From the NCBI GenBank assembly GCA_963776465.1, contig CAVZMV010000002.1, positions 1,922,001 through 1,986,000 on the forward strand: a stretch of 64,000 bases of DNA, given 5' to 3'. The DNA comes from DASRHK01 sp963776465. Lineage in GTDB: Bacteria > Pseudomonadota > Gammaproteobacteria > Nevskiales > Nevskiaceae. Positions 1-7,960 of this stretch are shown here, one piece after another (position 1 is the stretch's first letter; every line of letters begins with the position of its first letter). A program made the translations under genes and the position numbers. A model generated the notes under the pieces. That model was not told where the DNA came from. It did not search any database and worked only from the letters and a program-made list of their open reading frames with translations.

Positions 1-167
1 TGCGGCAGGAACGGCTTCTCGCGCATCTGGTCGACGATGGACTTGAGGAAGCCCTTGGGCGCGCCGTCGGGGAGCCGGAAGGTCATCAGCGCGCCGACGT
101 GCATCGGCGTGCGCTTGGTCTCCATGCGCAGGAAGGCGGCGTCGATGGGGCTCAGGTATTTCTTCAT
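1..167 (-). CDS. WS/DGAT acyltransferase, N-terminal part (runs off left edge)
   Basis: Read leftwards from an ATG at 167, the first 55 codons are present and the rest lies outside the window. The peptide opens MKKYLSPIDAAFLRMET and continues with PMHVGAL, the N-terminal signature of the wax ester synthase/diacylglycerol acyltransferase family (PF03007). Family members esterify acyl-CoA onto long-chain alcohols or diacylglycerol to make neutral storage lipid at the cytoplasmic membrane. The catalytic HHxxxDG motif would lie further on and cannot be checked. A purine-rich AAAGGCGGGA precedes the ATG. The gene diverges from the DUF1302 gene across a 117-bp shared upstream region. The family is clear; the substrate is not. 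Confidence 0.85.
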   Translation of the reverse strand, partial: MKKYLSPIDAAFLRMETKRTPMHVGALMTFRLPDGAPKGFLKSIVDQMREKPFLP

Positions 168-284
168 GGTCCCGCCTTTAGATTCGGCCCACTAATCCCT
201 TCGGGTGAGGCTCCGGGAGGCCTGCGGACCCTAGGTTACGCGAAGAGTAATTCAAATAAAGCGGTACCGGAGAGGAGTGGGCTC

Positions 285-2198
285 ATGGTGGACTTCAACG
301 AGCGGGATTCCGCGCGCGCGTGCTTGCGCGTCGCCAAGGCCGTCGCGCTCTGCGCGACCGCCGCCTTCAGCGGCGCCGCCTCGGCGCACAACTACACGTT
401 CTGGGGCGTCGACGCCGAGTGGAAGCTCGTCGGCAACTACGCGCTGGCCGTGCGCACCAAGAATCCCTCCGACGACCTGATCAACGGGCCGGTGGATCCG
501 CTCAACATCAGCATCAACCAGCAGGACGTGCAGGAAGGCCAGGCCTTCGGCCACACCGGCTTGCGGCAGATGATGAATTTCGACGACGGCGACCGCAATT
601 TCCGCCAGTGGAGCCTGGTGCACAACCGCGTGTCGCTGTTCGCCGAGGTGCACGCCTCGACCGAGCACTTCGGCATCCACGGCAGCGCCGACGGGTTCCT
701 GGACCAGGCCTACCGCCGCAAGAACCGCAACGACTCGCCCGGCACGATCAACAAGGACGGCGAGCACAACGAGTTCACCCACGACGCGCGCATCTTCGAC
801 GGCGGCCGCGCGCGCCTGCTCGAGGCCTACGCCTACACCGACTGGATGCTGTTCGACGAGATGGCGCTCAACCTGCGCGTCGGCCGGCACGTCGCGGCCT
901 GGGGCGAGAGCCTGTTCCTCTCCGGCATCATGCTCGCGCAGAACCGGGCGGACGCCACGCGCGCCTACGTGCCGGGCGCGGAGATCAAGGAGATCCTGCT
1001 GCCGACCAACCAGGTCAGCGGCTCGTTCCAGCCGCTCACCAACTTCACGCTGCTGGGCTACTACAAGTTCGCGTTCACGCCGACCGAGATCTTCCCGGTC
1101 GGCGACTTCCTGGCCGTGCAGGACGTGGTCGGCCCGGGCGCGCAGTTCGTCTACGGCTCGGTCAATCCGCTGTACCTGGAGAACTGCGTCGGCGTCTTCA
1201 CCAGCATCTTCACCGGCATCGGCGTGCCCGAGCCTCTGGCCGGCACCGCGGGCGGCGCGGCCGAGAGCCTGTGCGACTTGAACGGCGCGGGCGGCACGGT
1301 GTTCAACGCGCCCCCGTACATCAAGGTCTACCGGCAGGACGACATCCGTGCGCGCAACGGCGGGCAGTGGGGCACCGGCGTGAAGTGGCAGATCACGCCC
1401 GTGACCAACCTGGGCTTCTACTACCTGCGCTATCACGACTCCAATCCGAGCGTGAAGCTCAACATGGGATACGCGCACATCGGCCAGATCGGCCCGCGCG
1501 AGCTGACCACAGAGCTGTTCTTCCAGACCGTGCCGGTGACTTACAACATCAAGTACTTCGACGACATCCGCCTGATGGGCACCAGCATCTCCACGGTGCT
1601 GGGCGACTTCAACGTCGCCGGCGAGGTGCTGTACCGCGAGCGCGTGCCCACCAGCGTCAAGGCGATAATCTCGCAGGTGCTGGCGCCGGTCGCCACGCGC
1701 GGCAAGATCGGCCAGGTGCTGCTGTCGGCGATCTACGTCGGCAATCCCAAGTTCATCTACGACGATTTCGCCTGGGTCGGCGAGTTCGGATATTTCCGCC
1801 TGCTGGATGCCGACCCGATCTACCCCGAGCCCGGGGTGCGCCCGGTCGGCAACGGCGACGAGCCCTTCTACGACGTCAACTCCTTCGGCTTCCAGATGCT
1901 GGCGTTCGCCAACGTCCACAACATCATCTCGGGCTGGGACCTGAAGAACCAGATCGCCTACGGCGAAATCACCAAGGGCAACCCGTCGCTGACGGCCGCG
2001 TTCGGCGCGCTCTACGGCGAAGGCGACCGGCGCCTCGGCGTCTCGGGGAGCATGACCTACCTGCAGAACCTCGAGATCGCGCTGTCGTACAACTTCTTCT
2101 TCGGCAGCACGACGAAGAACATCGGCGAGAGCTCGCTGCGGCAGCATCCGTATGCGGATCGGGATTACGCGTCGATCAACGTGAAATACAACTTCTGA
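285..2198 (+). CDS. DUF1302 family outer-membrane protein
   Basis: A 637-residue protein. The ATG at 285 is chosen because GGAGAGGAG sits 7 bases upstream; longer in-frame extensions cross the upstream non-coding region. Residues 1 to about 31 form a signal peptide ending near SGAASA. The rest is rich in aromatic residues and alternating polar/hydrophobic strands, contains the landmark RVGRHVAAWGESLFL, and ends in a beta-strand with terminal Phe (VKYNF), as outer-membrane barrels do. This matches DUF1302 (PF06980), which usually occurs beside DUF1329 and MMPL/RND exporters in degraders of hydrophobic compounds; its biochemical role is unproven. No DUF1329 gene adjoins this copy. A second DUF1302 gene lies at 29471-31615. 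Confidence 0.85.
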   Translation: MVDFNERDSARACLRVAKAVALCATAAFSGAASAHNYTFWGVDAEWKLVGNYALAVRTKNPSDDLINGPVDPLNISINQQDVQEGQAFGHTGLRQMMNFDDGDRNFRQWSLVHNRVSLFAEVHASTEHFGIHGSADGFLDQAYRRKNRNDSPGTINKDGEHNEFTHDARIFDGGRARLLEAYAYTDWMLFDEMALNLRVGRHVAAWGESLFLSGIMLAQNRADATRAYVPGAEIKEILLPTNQVSGSFQPLTNFTLLGYYKFAFTPTEIFPVGDFLAVQDVVGPGAQFVYGSVNPLYLENCVGVFTSIFTGIGVPEPLAGTAGGAAESLCDLNGAGGTVFNAPPYIKVYRQDDIRARNGGQWGTGVKWQITPVTNLGFYYLRYHDSNPSVKLNMGYAHIGQIGPRELTTELFFQTVPVTYNIKYFDDIRLMGTSISTVLGDFNVAGEVLYRERVPTSVKAIISQVLAPVATRGKIGQVLLSAIYVGNPKFIYDDFAWVGEFGYFRLLDADPIYPEPGVRPVGNGDEPFYDVNSFGFQMLAFANVHNIISGWDLKNQIAYGEITKGNPSLTAAFGALYGEGDRRLGVSGSMTYLQNLEIALSYNFFFGSTTKNIGESSLRQHPYADRDYASINVKYNF

Positions 2199-2279
2199 TG
2201 GTGGCTTCGATCACGCGGATTCGACCGACGACGTAGCGTCGTTCAATCCGCGGTCCTTGGGCGGTCATACAATGGGTCC

Positions 2280-3314
2280 ATGAGCACTGCTCCGGCGTTG
2301 GATGCCACCGAATTTCGCAAGGCCCTCGGCGCTTTCGCCACCGGCGTCACCATCATCACCACGCGCGCGCAGGACGGCTCGCCGCTGGGCCTGACCGTCA
2401 ACAGCTTCAACTCCGTCTCGCTGAACCCGCCGCTGGTGCTGTGGAGCCTGGCGGAGAACGCGCTGTCGCTGCCGGCGTTCCGCGCCGCCAAGCACTGGGC
2501 GGTGCACGTGCTCGCCGCCGACCAGGACGAGCTGTCGTCGCGCTTCGCCAAGCGCGGCGCCGACAAGTTCGGCGGGCTGGATGTGGAAACGGGTGTCGGC
2601 GAGATCCCGTTGCTGCGCGGCTGCACCGCGCGCTTCCAGTGCGAGACCGCGTTCGAGTACCAGGGCGGCGACCACGTGATCTTCGTCGGCAAGGTGCTGG
2701 CCTTCGATCGCTCCGACAGCGCGCCGCTGGTGTTCCACGGCGGGCGCTACGCACACGCGGCCAAGCGCGATCCCGTCGAGAGCAAGCCCGGCGTCGCCGA
2801 TCTCGCCGGCAGCTTCAACGAGGATTTCCTCGGCTACCTTCTGGGACGCGGGCACTTCCAGTTCTACCGGCAGATCCGTCCGCACCTGGAGAAGGAAGGC
2901 CTGAGCGATGAGGAGTTCTACGTGCTGTCCACGCTCACGCTCAAGCGCGTGATGACGGCCACCGAGCTCGACGCCGCGATGAAAGGCGTGCTCGACGAGC
3001 GTGCGACCGCCGCCGTGCACTCGCTGATCGGCCGCGGCCTGGCGCGCGAGGCGCCGGTGGTGGCCGAAGCCGACTGGGCGGAATACGAGCTCACCGAGGC
3101 GGGCAGGGCGGTGGCGCTGCGCCTGATCTCCGCCGCCAAGGCGGTCGAGTCGCAGCTGGTGGCGCACCTGGGCGCCGGCGAATCGGCGGCGCTCAAGAGC
3201 CTGCTGCACCGCCTGCTTTCCACGCTGGACCCTGCCGCCGTCGCGCTGTGGGGCAGCCACGGCCGCGGGCGCGGACGGCAGGTGAAGACGTCGGGAACCG
3301 GCTGGTCGGAATAA
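2280..3314 (+). CDS. Flavin reductase (monooxygenase reductase component) fused to a MarR-like domain
   Basis: 344 residues. Residues 1-160 are a flavin reductase-like domain (PF01613): FATGVTIITT, GLTVNSFNSVSLNPPLVLWSL and a C-terminal HGGRYAH are typical of FMN reductases that supply reduced flavin to two-component monooxygenases, such as HsaB/TesA1 in steroid degradation. Residues about 190-330 resemble a winged-helix MarR domain (FYVLSTLTLKRVMTATEL, then ELTEAGRAVALRL). The same architecture is known in the C1 reductase of p-hydroxyphenylacetate hydroxylase of Acinetobacter baumannii, where the MarR-like tail is autoinhibitory and senses the aromatic substrate. The oxygenase partner is not adjacent. 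A TACAAT-like -10 at 2268-2273 sits so close to the ATG that the mRNA may be nearly leaderless. Confidence 0.85.
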   Translation: MSTAPALDATEFRKALGAFATGVTIITTRAQDGSPLGLTVNSFNSVSLNPPLVLWSLAENALSLPAFRAAKHWAVHVLAADQDELSSRFAKRGADKFGGLDVETGVGEIPLLRGCTARFQCETAFEYQGGDHVIFVGKVLAFDRSDSAPLVFHGGRYAHAAKRDPVESKPGVADLAGSFNEDFLGYLLGRGHFQFYRQIRPHLEKEGLSDEEFYVLSTLTLKRVMTATELDAAMKGVLDERATAAVHSLIGRGLAREAPVVAEADWAEYELTEAGRAVALRLISAAKAVESQLVAHLGAGESAALKSLLHRLLSTLDPAAVALWGSHGRGRGRQVKTSGTGWSE

Positions 3315-3331
3315 ACTAGGGCCTGAACGCC

Positions 3332-3643
3332 ATGAGAACAAGAATGCGCACACACCATTGCCTGCTGCTGGTCGCGTCGCTCCTGCTGGCCGCCTGCGCC
3401 TCGGAGGTCTCCTACGACCCGGGCCCGCCGCCGCCGGGCGGCTACACCACGCGCAAGCTCAACACCTCGCTGGAATGCGGCGACTTCCAGCGCAACGCGG
3501 ACGGCTCGTGGTCGACGGTGCGCGAGACCATCGTCGCGTCGCTGCACGGGCCGTATACGGTGGGTCCCGGCCGCGTCTTCAAGCCCGGCGAGTCGTTCAT
3601 GGGCGTCGACGTCGCGGCGGGACTGCGGCAGGAATGCAGCTGA
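3332..3643 (+). CDS. Small predicted lipoprotein
   Basis: 103 residues with a classic lipoprotein signal: a basic N-terminus (MRTRMRTHH), a hydrophobic core and the lipobox LAAC with the lipidated Cys at 22. The mature part is about 80 residues, with a proline-rich linker (DPGPPPPGG) and two further cysteines (in LECGDF and RQECS) that could pair in the periplasm. No family recognised. It starts 17 bp after the flavin reductase stop and is followed 21 bp later by the GFA-type gene, so all three may be cotranscribed. An ATG four codons downstream is an alternative start. Function unknown. Confidence 0.7.
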   Translation: MRTRMRTHHCLLLVASLLLAACASEVSYDPGPPPPGGYTTRKLNTSLECGDFQRNADGSWSTVRETIVASLHGPYTVGPGRVFKPGESFMGVDVAAGLRQECS

Positions 3644-3664
3644 AGATCCAAACAGGAGAAACCA

Positions 3665-4090
3665 ATGGGCGATTACAAGGGAAGCTGTTTCTGCGGCGCG
3701 GTCGAGTTCACCGTCAGCGGTGAGCCGGCGGCGATGGGTTTCTGCCACTGCGAGTCCTGCCGGCACTGGTCCGCCGGCCCGGTCAACGCGTTCAGCCTGT
3801 GGAACCCCGACGCGGTGAAGGTCACCAAGGGCGCGGCCAACATCGGCACCTACAACAAGACGCCGATGAGCTTCCGCAAGTGGTGCAAGACCTGCGGCGG
3901 GCACCTGTTCGCCGAGCATCCGCCGCTCAAGCTCACCGACGTGTTCGTGGCGATGATCCCGGGCCTGAAGTTCAAGCCCGCGGTGCACGTGAACTACGGC
4001 GAGGCGGTGCTGCGGATCAAGGACGGCCTGCCCAAGCAGAAGGACTTCCCCGCGGAGATGGGCGGCTCGGGGCAGACGCTGCCGGAATGA
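3665..4090 (+). CDS. GFA/CENP-V family zinc-binding protein
   Basis: 141 residues, preceded by a good ribosome site (AGGAGA). Cys8 and Cys10, Cys27-x-Cys29-x2-Cys32, and Cys74-x2-Cys77 match the zinc ligands of the glutathione-dependent formaldehyde-activating enzyme/CENP-V fold (PF04828). The family binds structural and catalytic zinc; founding member Gfa was proposed to condense glutathione with formaldehyde, but most short relatives have no proven reaction. Expected location is cytoplasmic, as no signal peptide is seen. It ends just before a dispersed repeat and a large hairpin that separate it from the convergent SDR gene. Confidence 0.85.
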   Translation: MGDYKGSCFCGAVEFTVSGEPAAMGFCHCESCRHWSAGPVNAFSLWNPDAVKVTKGAANIGTYNKTPMSFRKWCKTCGGHLFAEHPPLKLTDVFVAMIPGLKFKPAVHVNYGEAVLRIKDGLPKQKDFPAEMGGSGQTLPE

Positions 4091-4094
4091 CGCC

Positions 4095-4124
4095 GTAGGT
4101 CGGATCAAGCGCAGCGGATCCGAC
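4095..4124 (+). repeat. Dispersed palindromic repeat, family A, copy 1
   Basis: A 30-bp element beginning GTAGGTCGGATC and ending GGATCCGAC; its halves can pair (CGGATC with GATCCG). The same 30 bp occurs inverted at 7420-7449 with one difference (C versus A at the centre). Such short intergenic palindromes are common REP-like elements in proteobacteria. Here it follows the stop codon of the GFA-type gene. Confidence 0.75.
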
Positions 4125-4136
4125 TCTTAGCGATCG

Positions 4137-4228
4137 CCGGTACGGTTTGCCGGGGGACGACTTAAAAGCTCCGTTAGCCTCGGGTGGCGCCGTCCCTGGC
4201 GCCACACGTCCCCGGCAAACCGCACCGG
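4137..4228. terminator. Large nested inverted repeat between convergent genes
   Basis: Bases 4137-4159 pair with 4207-4228 (core CGGTTTGCCGGGG against CCCCGGCAAACCG, one bulge and one mismatch), enclosing a second perfect stem, GGCGCC at 4186-4191 with 4198-4203. The structure lies between two genes that converge on it (stops at 4090 and 4252), where a bidirectional transcription stop would be expected. There is no T-run, so it is not a textbook intrinsic terminator; a REP-type element is the alternative. Confidence 0.5.
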
Positions 4229-4251
4229 ACGCTCGCAGCGGACGTCGGGAG

Positions 4252-5052
4252 TCACGGCATGTAGTGCCCGCCGTTGACGTCCAGCGCGGCGCCGGTGACG
4301 ACGCGCGAGTAATCCGAGATGAAGAACAGCGCGGCGCGCGCGCAGTCGTCGTCGGTGGGGATTTCGCCGAGCGGAATGCCTGAGGCGACGCCCGCCTTCA
4401 TCTGCTCCACCGTCATCTTTCCGCCGGACTGCGACGCCTGCCACTCCATGTAGCCCTGCACGGGCGCGCCCCACATCCAGCCCATGTAGACCGTGTTCAC
4501 GCGGATCTTGTGCGGCCCGACTTCCTTGGCGAGGTACTTGGTCGAGTTGGCGAGTGCGGCTTTGGAGGCGGCATAACCGGCTTCGCCCAAGGGCGGGATC
4601 TGCCGCGTGGCCATGGTGTTGACCATGACGATGGCGCCGCCGCCCTGCGTCTTCATCTGCGGGATCACGGCCTGCGTGAGCTTGAGCGTGCCGATGAGGT
4701 TGGTGGCGATCGGACCGCTGATCCAGTCGTCGAGGTTGGCGGTGGAGACGTAGTCCATGTCGCCGTGCAGGAAGGCGCTGTTGACCAGGCCGTCGACGCG
4801 ACCGAACTTCTTCACCGCGACGTCGACGAAGGCCTCGCACTGCTTGCGATCGGTGATGTCGGTCTTGTGCTTGACCACGGCGCAGCCCGCGTTGACCGCC
4901 TGGATGCGTTTCTCCGCGTCGTCGAGCTTGTCGGCGCTGCGCGCGCCGATGACGACGCCGAGCGCGCCTTCGCGCGCGGCCTCGACCGCAAGCTTGACCC
5001 CGAGCCCCGGGCCGATGCCGGACACCATCACGATCTTGTCTTTCAGCAGCAT
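4252..5052 (-). CDS. SDR-family oxidoreductase (atypical active site)
   Basis: 266 residues, cytoplasmic. SGIGPGLG (11-18) is the glycine-rich NAD(P) loop, NSA at 91-93 replaces the usual NNAG, Asn118 is present, and Tyr160-x3-Lys164 is the catalytic pair. The position 13 residues before Tyr160, normally the catalytic Ser, is Met147, flanked by Thr146 and Thr149, so either a Thr takes over or the enzyme is altered. GGAGAAG precedes the ATG at 5052. It is the last gene of a minus-strand operon after a DUF1214 protein and a sulfotransferase, 10 bp behind the latter. Substrate unknown; a hydroxylated lipid or steroid would fit the neighbourhood. Confidence 0.85.
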   Translation of the reverse strand: MLLKDKIVMVSGIGPGLGVKLAVEAAREGALGVVIGARSADKLDDAEKRIQAVNAGCAVVKHKTDITDRKQCEAFVDVAVKKFGRVDGLVNSAFLHGDMDYVSTANLDDWISGPIATNLIGTLKLTQAVIPQMKTQGGGAIVMVNTMATRQIPPLGEAGYAASKAALANSTKYLAKEVGPHKIRVNTVYMGWMWGAPVQGYMEWQASQSGGKMTVEQMKAGVASGIPLGEIPTDDDCARAALFFISDYSRVVTGAALDVNGGHYMP

Positions 5053-5062
5053 TCGCTTCTCC

Positions 5063-6235
5063 CTATGCCGCGCCTTCGATGTGCTTCGCGCGGTATTCCG
5101 CGAAGTCCTGCTTGAGCTGGTCCTCGGTGAGCCCGAACTGCTCGGGCGAGTACTCGTGCCCGCCCTGGTGGGTCATCGCGTCCTCCGCGAGCCAGCGGTA
5201 CATCGAGTCCTGCGCGTCGCCCGACAGGTGCCACTCGAGCAGCGCGTAGATGCGGCGCACCACGGTTAGCGGCTCCTTGACGGTGTCGCGGAACTGCACG
5301 TCGAGGAACACGTCGCCGGCGACGCGCGAGCGCACGCTCATGGTGTGCTTGAGCGCGCGGGCCATGCGCTCGCTCCACGAGCGGCCGGCGGCGACCGGAT
5401 CGGCCTGGTTGCTGTAGATCGCCCACAAGGTGTGGATGAAGCTGGCGATCGACGGGATGCTCTGCACCGGGTCGCGATGTGTCTGCACCACGCGTGCGCC
5501 GGGGAACGCGCGCAGCAGCGTGTCCATGCGCAGCAGGTGATGCGGCGTCTTCAGCACCCAGCGCTCGCCGACGATGCCGCGCCGGCGCTTCTGCCACTGC
5601 AGGAACTGCAGCATGCGGCGCAGGTACTGGTAAGCGGGCGCCTGGCTCTGCTGGTCCAGCCAGGCGACGTAGCTCGGGATGTTGGCGTAGGCGTCGAACG
5701 CGGAGAGGAAGGAGTGCTCCATCAGCATCACTTCCTCGTCGGCCTCCTCGGCGGCCATCGGGTGGATCGCCATCAGCTTGGGCATCGCCTGCGTCATCAG
5801 GTCGACGATGCCGCGCGCTTCCTTGATTCGCGTCTCGGGCTTCTCCAGCGTCTCGCTCGGGAAGGGCACCGGGAACTGCGATTCCCAGAAAGCCATCCAG
5901 TAGAAGCGCGGGTCGCGCGACAGCAGGCGGTGCAGCTTGGTCGTGCCGGTGCGCGGCAGGCCGACGATGACCAGCGGCGGCGCCACCTCCTCCCGGGAGA
6001 TCTCCGGGTAGCCCGCGAAGTAGTCCTCGACGCGCAGGCGGTTGATCAGCTGGCCGAGGATCTTCTGGCGCAGGATGCTGGCGCCCATCTCGGAGAGCTT
6101 GGCCTCCGTCGCCAGCGCCTTGCACAGCATGCCCAGGCCGTCGCGGAAGCTGGCGTCGCCGAAGTCGTTGAGCCCGCCGGTGGCGGCGGTGGCTTCCTCC
6201 TTCAGCCGGATCGGATCGAACAGGTCGGGCGTCAT
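5063..6235 (-). CDS. Sulfotransferase family protein
   Basis: 390 residues. GLPRTGTTKL (92-101) is the 5'-phosphosulfate-binding loop of PAPS-dependent sulfotransferases, and VVQTHRDPVQSIPS further on is the 3'-phosphate-binding segment (PF13469 type). Such enzymes move a sulfonyl group from PAPS to an alcohol or amine. Large family members of about 390 residues are frequent in Mycobacterium and in steroid or alkane degraders, with unknown substrates. The start codon overlaps the stop of the upstream DUF1214 gene (ATGA at 6232-6235), indicating translational coupling. No signal peptide, so cytoplasmic. Together with two sulfatases elsewhere in the window it suggests sulfate ester metabolism, which is inference. 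Confidence 0.85.
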   Translation of the reverse strand: MTPDLFDPIRLKEEATAATGGLNDFGDASFRDGLGMLCKALATEAKLSEMGASILRQKILGQLINRLRVEDYFAGYPEISREEVAPPLVIVGLPRTGTTKLHRLLSRDPRFYWMAFWESQFPVPFPSETLEKPETRIKEARGIVDLMTQAMPKLMAIHPMAAEEADEEVMLMEHSFLSAFDAYANIPSYVAWLDQQSQAPAYQYLRRMLQFLQWQKRRRGIVGERWVLKTPHHLLRMDTLLRAFPGARVVQTHRDPVQSIPSIASFIHTLWAIYSNQADPVAAGRSWSERMARALKHTMSVRSRVAGDVFLDVQFRDTVKEPLTVVRRIYALLEWHLSGDAQDSMYRWLAEDAMTHQGGHEYSPEQFGLTEDQLKQDFAEYRAKHIEGAA

Positions 6236-7311
6236 AGGCGCACTACTTTAGTCGTTGGATGCACCTGCTCGCTGGCGCCGACCCAGCGCAGGCACATCGT
6301 GCCGCTCTTGTGGCCGGCCGTGTCCAGCCAGTTCGGCCGATGCGGATCGCGGTGCGCGAGCACGATGGAGACGCCGCCGTCGGCGTCGAGCTTGGCGCTA
6401 TGCGTGTTCACGTGGATGCGGTGATAGCGGTAGTCCAGCGATTCCATCCACCAGTTGTTGATCTGCAGGTTCCAGAAGCGGCACTCGGGGATGCGCGCGA
6501 TGTGGATCACCAGCGCCTCGTCGTCGGCCAGCTGCCAGTATGAATGGTAATAGAAGATGTTCGGATCGCCGCCGACGCGCTGGCACAGGGCCTGGTCCGC
6601 CGGCGGCAGCTGGTTGGGGTGCTTGAGGTAGCTCTGCGCCCAGTTGGCGAAGAGGGTCGCGGTGCCTTCGACGAACTTGCCGGCGTTGGCCAGGCTCTTC
6701 TGCAGGCGCGCGGCGGTCAGGGGCTCCGGCGCGGCGTCCGAGCCGATGCGCTCGATCCTCAGCTGCGCCGGCCGCTCCTTCTTCCGGTCCATGAACGTCT
6801 GACGCACGATCACGGCATTGGTTGCCGGCTCGATGCGCAGCCAGTTGCCCGGCTGCTTCTGCTGCGACAGCGTGATCTCGAAGCGCCCGTCCTTGCCGAG
6901 GGTGAGGTCCTTGGCCTCGACGAACCCGGTCTGTTCCATCTTGCCGTCGGTCTCGTAGCCGCCCTTCTGCGTGCCGAAGGAGAGGTAGGAGACGGTGCCG
7001 CGATCGCCGGAGATGCGGTACTCGTGGGCGCCGTTCAGGCGGCCCATGAGATAGAGGTTGTCGGGGTTGTCGGCGCCGATCTTGCCGGTCTCGTGCGAGG
7101 GCGCGAAGAAGCCGGGGAAGTCGGGGTCGGCGAACTCCAGGTGCATCTCCAGGCCGATGCGCAGCAGCCGGGTGAGATAGCGCCAGCCTTCGGCGCGGTC
7201 CAGCTCGGTGGCAGGCGCCTCGGGACGCAGCACCTGCTGGCCGGCGCGCTTGAGCGAGTCGCAGAAGTCGTCCCACGCCTTGCCCGAGACGACGTCGTCT
7301 TCGGCCGACAT
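6232..7311 (-). CDS. DUF1214 domain-containing protein
   Basis: 359 residues. The ATG at 7311 is preferred because GGAG lies about 7 bases upstream; a TTG start 4 codons earlier is less likely. The C-terminal half carries DUF1214 landmarks (FYYHSYWQLADDEALVIHI, FWNLQINNWWMESLDY, NWLDTAGH) and the N-terminal half resembles the extended DUF1214 proteins often annotated near sulfotransferases and acyl-CoA enzymes in actinobacteria and steroid degraders. There is no signal peptide, unlike the secreted DUF1214 protein at 36798. Biochemical function is unknown. It heads the operon DUF1214-sulfotransferase-SDR. Confidence 0.8.
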   Translation of the reverse strand: MSAEDDVVSGKAWDDFCDSLKRAGQQVLRPEAPATELDRAEGWRYLTRLLRIGLEMHLEFADPDFPGFFAPSHETGKIGADNPDNLYLMGRLNGAHEYRISGDRGTVSYLSFGTQKGGYETDGKMEQTGFVEAKDLTLGKDGRFEITLSQQKQPGNWLRIEPATNAVIVRQTFMDRKKERPAQLRIERIGSDAAPEPLTAARLQKSLANAGKFVEGTATLFANWAQSYLKHPNQLPPADQALCQRVGGDPNIFYYHSYWQLADDEALVIHIARIPECRFWNLQINNWWMESLDYRYHRIHVNTHSAKLDADGGVSIVLAHRDPHRPNWLDTAGHKSGTMCLRWVGASEQVHPTTKVVRL

Positions 7312-7378
7312 CAATCGCTCCAAAGTCAGTGCGTGGACAGTAGACGCCGCCGCCTCGCGGCCGCTTCACCTGTTTGCG

Positions 7379-7399
7379 GTAGGGCGCGCCATGCGCGCC
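7379..7399 (+). repeat. Dispersed 21-bp palindromic repeat, family D, intergenic copy
   Basis: Sequence GTAGGGCGCGCCATGCGCGC plus a final C; the GGCGCGCC and GCGCGCC segments are self-complementary. Further copies are at 36444, 46063, 54348 (inverted, one difference) and 57179 (inverted, one difference), all inside genes. This copy is intergenic. Confidence 0.75.
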
Positions 7400-7419
7400 G
7401 GGGTCATGCTGTGCGCGGT

Positions 7420-7449
7420 GTCGGATCCGCTTCGCTTGATCCGACCTAC
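7420..7449 (-). repeat. Dispersed palindromic repeat, family A, copy 2
   Basis: Inverted copy of the element at 4095-4124, 29 of 30 bases identical. It ends 14 bases before the chosen start of the NTF2-like gene, so it forms part of that gene's leader. Confidence 0.75.
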
Positions 7450-7463
7450 ACGAGGCCATGCTC

Positions 7464-7958
7464 ATGACCGACATCGAACAACGCCTGCGCAAGCTCGAGG
7501 ACGCCGACGCCATCCGGGCGATGAAGGCGCGCTACTTCTTCTGCTGCGACCGCAAGGACCCCAAGGGCATGCGCGCCTGCTTCGCCGACGGCAAGGTGCA
7601 CATCGACTACGGCGCGCTCGGCACCTTCGACAACGCCGACGCGGTGGTGAAGATCTTCACCGACATCGGCTGCCACGACCACATGGTGGAGATGCACCAC
7701 GGCATGAACCCGCAGATCGACGTGCTCGACGAGATGCACGCGCGCGGCAAGTGGAGCCTGCATTACTTCCTGATCAACACGCAGGCCAAGAGCCTGACGC
7801 AGCTCGCTGGCTACTACGAGGACGAGTACCGGAAGATCAACGGCCACTGGAAGATCAGCGCCACCAAGTTCGTGCCGACCTCGACGCTGGCCATGGACCT
7901 GTCGGAGGTGACGCCGAAGACCCTGTTCGCCGGGCGCACGCCGCCCGCGCCAGCCTGA
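7464..7958 (+). CDS. NTF2-like (SnoaL-type) protein
   Basis: 164 residues. Two ATGs lie two codons apart (7458, 7464); GAGG at 7452-7455 is 8 bases from the second, which is therefore preferred. The order DIEQRLRKLEDADAIRAMKARYF at the N-terminus, then FADGKVHIDYG and DEYRKINGHWKISATKF, is typical of the SnoaL_4 nuclear-transport-factor-2-like fold, a cone-shaped alpha+beta barrel used by ketosteroid isomerases, dehydratases and oxygenase small subunits. Catalytic residues cannot be assigned from sequence alone. It is followed 2 bp later by a methyltransferase-like gene. A second NTF2-like protein is at 25864. Confidence 0.8.
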   Translation: MTDIEQRLRKLEDADAIRAMKARYFFCCDRKDPKGMRACFADGKVHIDYGALGTFDNADAVVKIFTDIGCHDHMVEMHHGMNPQIDVLDEMHARGKWSLHYFLINTQAKSLTQLAGYYEDEYRKINGHWKISATKFVPTSTLAMDLSEVTPKTLFAGRTPPAPA

Positions 7959-7960
7959 CG

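Noticed and set aside
99..284. Extended start for the first DUF1302 protein
   Set aside because: The extension crosses the opposite acyltransferase start and the intergenic region; the signal peptide and GGAGAGGAG support ATG 285.
252..2147. Long minus-strand frame opposite the DUF1302 gene
   Set aside because: Shadow of the real gene: Arg/Val/His-rich translation without any domain, no ribosome-binding site, while the plus frame gives a clear signal peptide and barrel.
2224..2245. Hairpin ACGAC/GTCGT after the first DUF1302 gene as a terminator
   Set aside because: Only a 5-bp stem with no T-run; too weak to support.
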